A stretch of 64,000 nt of DNA from CAZRXG01 sp964603985. Its GTDB lineage: Bacteria > Chloroflexota > Anaerolineae > Aggregatilineales > UBA3940. Shown here piece after piece: positions 59,559 to 64,000 of the stretch. The translations under genes were made by a program, and so were the position numbers. Numbering within the stretch: the stretch's first letter is position 1; the number at the start of each line of letters is the position of its first letter. Location: assembly GCA_964603985.1 (NCBI GenBank), contig CAZRXG010000017.1, forward strand, positions 16,298-80,297. Reading direction: 5' to 3'. The notes below the pieces were generated by a model. That model was not told the origin of the DNA. It ran no database searches and saw nothing but the letters and a program-made list of their open reading frames with translations.

Positions 59559-60974
59559 TTACCGCTCAGTCTCAAAACGAAGTGACCGCAAGAGGCGGTC
59601 GTAGCGGCCCAGGTAATCGTCGTAGACGCGGGGGTCGGCCTCGTACCAGAAGGTGTACAGCCGATCCTCGACCAGGACGTGGGTGGCAAGCCCGTGAACC
59701 ACAGCCGGGCCGCTGGCCGTCTCGGTGGCGTACTGGTACTCGACCCGGACGGCCGGATAGCCGCTTACGGTAATATCCGCCTGCCACCCGGTCTCGGTAT
59801 ACATAGGTTGTTCATCCGCCGCGACGCGCTGCACTATCAGGAAATCGAGCGAGGCATTGCTGCGTATCTTGTTACTGGTTACACCGATGGTGGTCTTGAA
59901 CGCGGCGCTGCTGGTCAGGTCGCGCAGGGTCAGGCCGCCCGCGCCCTCGGCCTGGACGGCCCAACCGGCAGGATAGACGAACTCGACCGGCAGCTCATCG
60001 CCCTCGTAGGCGACCACCTGCTCGCGCAAAATCAGCCCGGCTCCAAACCCCACGACCAGGGCGAGAGCGAGGGCGCCGATCAGCAGGAAGTCGTAGCGGA
60101 CGTGAATGTCCCAGGGCATGTCGAGCGAGCGGGCGTGGGCCTGGATGGAGACGGTGCTCAGGTCGCCGGTGGCGCGACGCAGAGCACGGCGGAAGAAGTA
60201 GAACAGCACCACGCCGACGACCAGCGCCACCAGGACGGCAGCCCCCAGACCGTACCAGGGGTTGAAAGTAAGCCGGCTCGAAAGCTCATCGCCAAAGACC
60301 TGATACAACCCGTTGACGACGGTCACAATCGCCAAGCCCTCGGCCATCCAGCCGAGCTTTTTGCCGTCGAGCTTGACGCGGCCCAGGTAGTAGCCACTGA
60401 CGGCTCCCAGGACACCGTGCACCAGGGCGTTGTCGGTCGCCTGGATGGCACCGGCCAGCGGGATGACTCCGGGGGAGCGGAACACGAAGGAAATAGTCAG
60501 AATGGTGGCGAAGCCCATGCCCGACGCCAACCCGTACACGATACCGTCGGGGTACTCGTCGAACTCGTTGGTGCCGAGCAGCACGTAGCGCACCATCGCC
60601 ACCTTGAGTACTTCCTGCATCAGGGAGAGAGAGAAAATGGTCAGCAGCAGGCGCACAATCAGGTTGGGGAACTGGTCAAGCGCCTGATCGATATCGCGGC
60701 TGACGAGCGATAAGGCAGCCGCAGCCAGCGCGCCAAAGACGAACATGCGCACCACCAGCCGCTTCGGCTCCGGCTCGGTGCGATCCTGCTGGTAGAAGAA
60801 AACCAGCCAGACCGCCGCCGGGACGAGCGCCAGGAAAACCCCCAGGGCCAGGACGCCGATACCACCGGCAGGCCGGGGGATCAGCGCCGCAACACCGATG
60901 AAGATCACCAGCCCGGCAAGGGTGATCAGACTGGAAATCCACACGCTTCGCCGCAAGGACAACTCTTCTTCCAC
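59559..60974 (-). CDS. PrsW-family membrane protease-like protein
   Basis: A 471-residue protein with about eight membrane helices and a C-terminal exported domain (about 310-471). PrsW-type motifs: FFYQQDRTEPEPKRLV, LMQEVLKVAMVRY (EExxK counterpart, with Gln at the first Glu), DGIVYGLASGMGFA and the His in ALVHGVLGAVSGYYLG. PrsW enzymes cleave membrane anchors in stress signalling; the replaced first Glu leaves activity uncertain. It lies upstream of the S1C protease gene on the same strand. Confidence 0.78.
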   Translation of the reverse strand: MEEELSLRRSVWISSLITLAGLVIFIGVAALIPRPAGGIGVLALGVFLALVPAAVWLVFFYQQDRTEPEPKRLVVRMFVFGALAAAALSLVSRDIDQALDQFPNLIVRLLLTIFSLSLMQEVLKVAMVRYVLLGTNEFDEYPDGIVYGLASGMGFATILTISFVFRSPGVIPLAGAIQATDNALVHGVLGAVSGYYLGRVKLDGKKLGWMAEGLAIVTVVNGLYQVFGDELSSRLTFNPWYGLGAAVLVALVVGVVLFYFFRRALRRATGDLSTVSIQAHARSLDMPWDIHVRYDFLLIGALALALVVGFGAGLILREQVVAYEGDELPVEFVYPAGWAVQAEGAGGLTLRDLTSSAAFKTTIGVTSNKIRSNASLDFLIVQRVAADEQPMYTETGWQADITVSGYPAVRVEYQYATETASGPAVVHGLATHVLVEDRLYTFWYEADPRVYDDYLGRYDRLLRSLRFETER

Positions 60975-61302
60975 AGCATCACCCTCCTGTACGGCTTATC
61001 ACGTTCTCGATGATAGATGCAGGACTTACGCAGTTGGGGCGCTGGCGATCCACAGGCCGGGAGGTTTCAGTCCGCAGATTAACTGCCCTTTTCACCCGGT
61101 GCTGTGCGGCCAGAAACGCTCAACCACGTAACTCCTAAGATGGTAACGTCAGGCAAGGGTTAGCTTACCATCAATGGAACGGAGATCGCAACCGTATCGG
61201 CGTGTCAGAATCCCACCTCCCCACCAGCGATGAGGGGGAGTCCGGCGGCGGGGAGGGATGTCGGCAGGCGGTGGGACGGATGGGCGGGTGTTGTAGAGGG
61301 TC

Positions 61303-61331
61303 TTGCCAGGGTGGACTCCCGACTCTATACT
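61303..61331 (+). promoter_or_regulatory. Promoter of TPR lipoprotein gene
   Basis: TTGCCA, a 17-base spacer and TATACT. Start predicted about 22 bases before the ATG at 61360. The rest of the 60975-61302 gap holds no gene that I can see. Confidence 0.7.
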
Positions 61332-61359
61332 TGGGGCACGTCTTTTGGGGAAGAGCCAC

Positions 61360-62730
61360 ATGACACCGGACAGGCAGCGTATTAAACACAGGCAGCTTCT
61401 TGGACTGGTCGCGCTGGCGGGCCTGCTGGCAGGCTGCCAGGCGGCCTCGTCAAACCCGACCGCTGCGACGGGCGTGCCATCGACGCCGCCACCGACCGAC
61501 CCGCCGCCCGCCGACATCGTCGCACCGTTCACGCCAACGCCGACGCTCCCCCCTACCCCGATGTCCACGCCGACCCCGACTTACGACCCAGGCCCGGCGG
61601 GGGACATCCTGCGGGCGGGGAATATCAACTTTGAGGCAGGGAATTACATCCAGGCGGTCAACGACTACTCGCTGGCGATCCTGGACGACCCCAACTACGC
61701 CGATGCCTACTACAATCGCGGGCTGGCTTACGTCGAGCTTGACAACTTACAGGCGGCCTTCGAGGACTTCTCGACGGCCATCGCGCTCGACCCGTACCGG
61801 CCCGACGCTTACGTCGCGCGGGCCAGGATCCACATCCACGACGGGAATCACGAGGCCGCGCTGGACGACCTGGCGCAGGCCGAGGAACTCGACCCCGGCT
61901 ACCCGGCGACGTACCTGGTACGGGGGCGGTTGTACCGTGACCTGTACCTACCCAGGGGCGATTTTGCGCGGGCGCTGGCCGACTTTGAGCGGGTGGTGGC
62001 GCTGGCACCGGAACAGCCTGACGGTTACATCGAACGGGGGAGCCTGTACCTGGCTATCGGCGAGGTGGAGTTGGCGCTGATCGATCTCAACGTCGCGCTG
62101 GCAATTGACCCGCAGCAGGCCGAGGCCCATTATCTGCGCGGGCGCATCTACGCGGCGATGGAGCAGCCGCGCAACGCGATCACGGACTTTGAGGAAGCGC
62201 TCAACCTGGGGTTGGACAGCGTGGACCTGTTCGTCGAGCTGGGGATGGCCTACCTGAAGATCGAGGAGTACGATCTGGCGCTCAGGGTGCTGGACATCGC
62301 GGTGGAGCAGGCACCGGACAATGCCAGAGCGCACTACGCGCGGGGGTTGGGGTTTTTGATGGTGGGGAAGTACTACGCCGCCACGTTGGAAGCGGACGCG
62401 GCCTTGCGGCTTCGACCGGATTACCTGGAGGCGCTGGGGCTGCGGGCGACGGTTTACCTCAACCTGGGGCGCTGGGAGGAGGCAATCGCCGACTTTGAGG
62501 CGGCGTACGCGTTGGACGAGAGTTACATTGATGCGCTGTACGGGATCGCGCAGGCGCAGGTGGCGCTGGGCCGGGTCGAGGAGGCCATTGACACGCTGGA
62601 GGAGTACCTTGATCTTGCCCCGCCCACAGCCCGCAACCTCCCGGCGGTGACGGCGCTGCTGGAGTACCTCACGGAGAGCGATGAGAGCACGTCAGAGGGT
62701 ACGGTAACCCCTACCCCAACCGGTGAGTAG
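61360..62730 (+). CDS. Tetratricopeptide repeat lipoprotein
   Basis: A 456-residue predicted lipoprotein: signal helix LLGLVALAGLLAGC (lipobox LLAGC), Thr/Pro linker (about 40-80), then about ten TPR units (for example YADAYYNRGLAYVELDNLQAAFEDFSTAIALDPYRPDAY), and a Thr/Pro tail. It is surface-exposed or periplasmic and probably a scaffold for other proteins. GGGGAAGAG precedes the ATG. It converges with the GH16-like gene. Confidence 0.85.
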   Translation: MTPDRQRIKHRQLLGLVALAGLLAGCQAASSNPTAATGVPSTPPPTDPPPADIVAPFTPTPTLPPTPMSTPTPTYDPGPAGDILRAGNINFEAGNYIQAVNDYSLAILDDPNYADAYYNRGLAYVELDNLQAAFEDFSTAIALDPYRPDAYVARARIHIHDGNHEAALDDLAQAEELDPGYPATYLVRGRLYRDLYLPRGDFARALADFERVVALAPEQPDGYIERGSLYLAIGEVELALIDLNVALAIDPQQAEAHYLRGRIYAAMEQPRNAITDFEEALNLGLDSVDLFVELGMAYLKIEEYDLALRVLDIAVEQAPDNARAHYARGLGFLMVGKYYAATLEADAALRLRPDYLEALGLRATVYLNLGRWEEAIADFEAAYALDESYIDALYGIAQAQVALGRVEEAIDTLEEYLDLAPPTARNLPAVTALLEYLTESDESTSEGTVTPTPTGE

Positions 62731-62842
62731 GCCGCGCTCACGGGATTCTGCTACCAGAGCCTCACCGAAGTCGGGGAAAGCAACGATCCCCGCGCCCAAT
62801 CAGTACTCAAACCTAATATCGTCCAGTATGAGCCAAGATAGG

Positions 62843-64000
62843 CTAATCTGCCCTCGGAACAAATTCAAAGCTCTCGATGATTACCTCAGCCTCTTGCAGA
62901 TCGGACGGGGGACTTCCTCCGAACAACCACAGATTGATCCGAGCGTTTGCTTTCCCCTCCGGGGGAATATCCGCGCCTGTGTACAGCCACGACTCGATCT
63001 CGCTGCCCGGATCTGGAGGAGAGTCGTGGCCCTGATAGCTCTGGAACTGGATGCTGTCCATGCTCCAGTCAAACCGGTGAGTTGAATAATCTCCTTCCAA
63101 CTCTACACCGAACCGGTGCATGTTTGCCGCAGTCGTCCACGGCTGGACAACATACTGCGCGTTTTCATTGCTCTCGTCGCCCCACCGGGAGAACTCGATA
63201 TCGATCTCCCGGTTGTTGTACTCAGGTGCGGCAGTATCCCAGGTGAACAACCCAAGCACGACGTTTGTGTCTAACCGGTCAACCCGGCTGGTCAAGCGGA
63301 AAGTATACGTACCATATCCCACAATGCCGGTGGTAATAACTTCAGCACAATGCCACCTGCCATCTCTGAAGGTGATCTTCAGATGGAGTAGGCCATCACC
63401 ATCCACCCATACATTCTCGGCACTGTCGGAGAAGTAGTTGGGGCCAGGGCCGACCGGGGTCTTGCTGACCTTGACTCTTCAAGTGTTGTTGGAAAACTCA
63501 ATAGTGCGAGAAGCCCCCGTCGGAGACCGCTCTACTTCCTTATGATCCACCGCGTTTTCGCCTAACTCAGCCGGGAGCACCCCCGTGCCCTTAAGCAAAG
63601 GGGGATCGTAGTCAGCCGGAATGAGAAAAGCGGCGATTCGGGTGGCCTGTTCATCAATGCCCCCGGTCGTGATGTCGGTGACCCAGGTTCCGTCCATCCC
63701 AATGGGCGTCAATGGTTCGTTCCAGTATGGCTTCGTCCACCACCCACCAACGTAGATATAAACCGCCACATTGTAGTCAGACAGCTTTTCGATACACCCC
63801 ACCCGCCCCTGGAGGTTGTCAAAGCTTCCATAGTCGGGGACGTGCGTGATCTCAATCGCGGGAGCTGAGCATTCGATTGGGGGAAGTGTGGGTACGGGTG
63901 TGGCTGTGGGGGTGGGTGTGGCTGTGGGGGTGGGTGTGGCTGTGGGGGTGGCCGTGGGGTTGGGGGTGAGTGTGGCTGTAGGGGTGGGTGTGAGGGTCGG
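62843..64000 (-). pseudogene. GH16-like secreted protein interrupted by in-frame TGA (5' partial)
   Basis: One minus-strand frame runs from the window edge: a Thr/Pro linker (63896-64000), a domain with YIYVGGWWTKPYW and DGTWVTDITTGG, then TGA at 63481-63479, then in the same frame VSKTPVGPGPNYFSDSAENVWVDGDGLLHLKIT and a GH16-type catalytic domain with REIDIEFSRWGDE (ExDxE motif). The segment after the stop has no proper start, and the stop lies where Trp (TGG) would fit, so this is best read as a single G-to-A nonsense change or sequencing error in one secreted glycoside-hydrolase-like gene. Domain boundaries are approximate. Confidence 0.75.
63896..64000 (-). repeat. 18-bp tandem repeats encoding Pro-Thr-Ala linker
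   Basis: Three perfect copies of an 18-base unit (63896-63913, 63914-63931, 63932-63949), then degenerate copies to the window end. They encode the PTPTAT linker of the GH16-like gene and are prone to length change. Confidence 0.85.

Overview
The window is a 64 kb piece of a GC-rich bacterial chromosome. The protein style points to the phylum Chloroflexota, most likely an Anaerolineae-type lineage; this is an inference, because no rRNA is present. The clues are secreted lipoproteins with Thr-Pro linkers, a membrane-anchored caspase-like protein, S1C and PrsW proteases, split glycine dehydrogenase genes and Chloroflexota-like intergenic palindromes. Apart from one tRNA, the window is protein coding with short intergenic gaps. 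I saw no CRISPR array, prophage or intact insertion sequence.

Layout. 1-7.7 kb: a truncated release-factor-2 homologue without GGQ, a PIG-L deacetylase, a caspase-like protein, an MBL hydrolase, and a coupled minus-strand operon tgt-uppP-lipoprotein. 7.8-11.2 kb: a MurF-Alr fusion followed by a metallophosphoesterase, both lacking key active-site residues. 11.2-15 kb: a promoter, a tandem glycine riboswitch and gcvH-gcvPA-gcvPB. 15-25 kb: an unusual glycosidase-SH3-glycosidase protein, tRNA-Val, tatA, argS, a double-HTH/TPR operon, an EF-G paralogue and a tryptophanase-like lyase. 25-33.5 kb: two tandem C39-peptidase/TPR paralogues, murJ and a tightly overlapping run (methyltransferase, thioredoxin, methyltransferase, phosphomutase-like enzyme), then an AMMECR1 protein. 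33.6-43.3 kb: a lipoprotein, thrB, an epimerase, a methyltransferase, an ABC1 kinase, a hydrolase, a GltD-like oxidoreductase and queG. 43.3-46.3 kb: a repeat-rich non-coding stretch and a lower-GC island of four unrecognised genes. 46.3-55.2 kb: lysA, an autoregulated HTH/membrane pair, arsR-arsM, miaB, and a phosphatase/DUF3090/SCO1664-family cluster. 55.7-64 kb: aspS with an attenuator, two membrane or secreted proteases, a TPR lipoprotein and a GH16-like gene broken by an in-frame TGA and cut by the window end.

The strongest new signal is upstream of aspS (57542-57752, minus strand). It has a good promoter, a Shine-Dalgarno sequence, a 33-codon leader ORF with nine consecutive Asn/Asp codons, and mutually exclusive antiterminator and terminator stems. 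This is the textbook layout for ribosome-mediated attenuation, here apparently reading both Asp-tRNA and Asn-tRNA supply. Other notable items are the possible pseudoenzymes (RF2-like without GGQ, MurF-Alr without the PLP lysine, phosphoesterase without metal ligands), a twin 18-bp operator over a consensus promoter at 48.5 kb, and the tandem glycine riboswitch with a very long downstream hairpin.

All functional calls come from reading motifs by eye; no database search was run.
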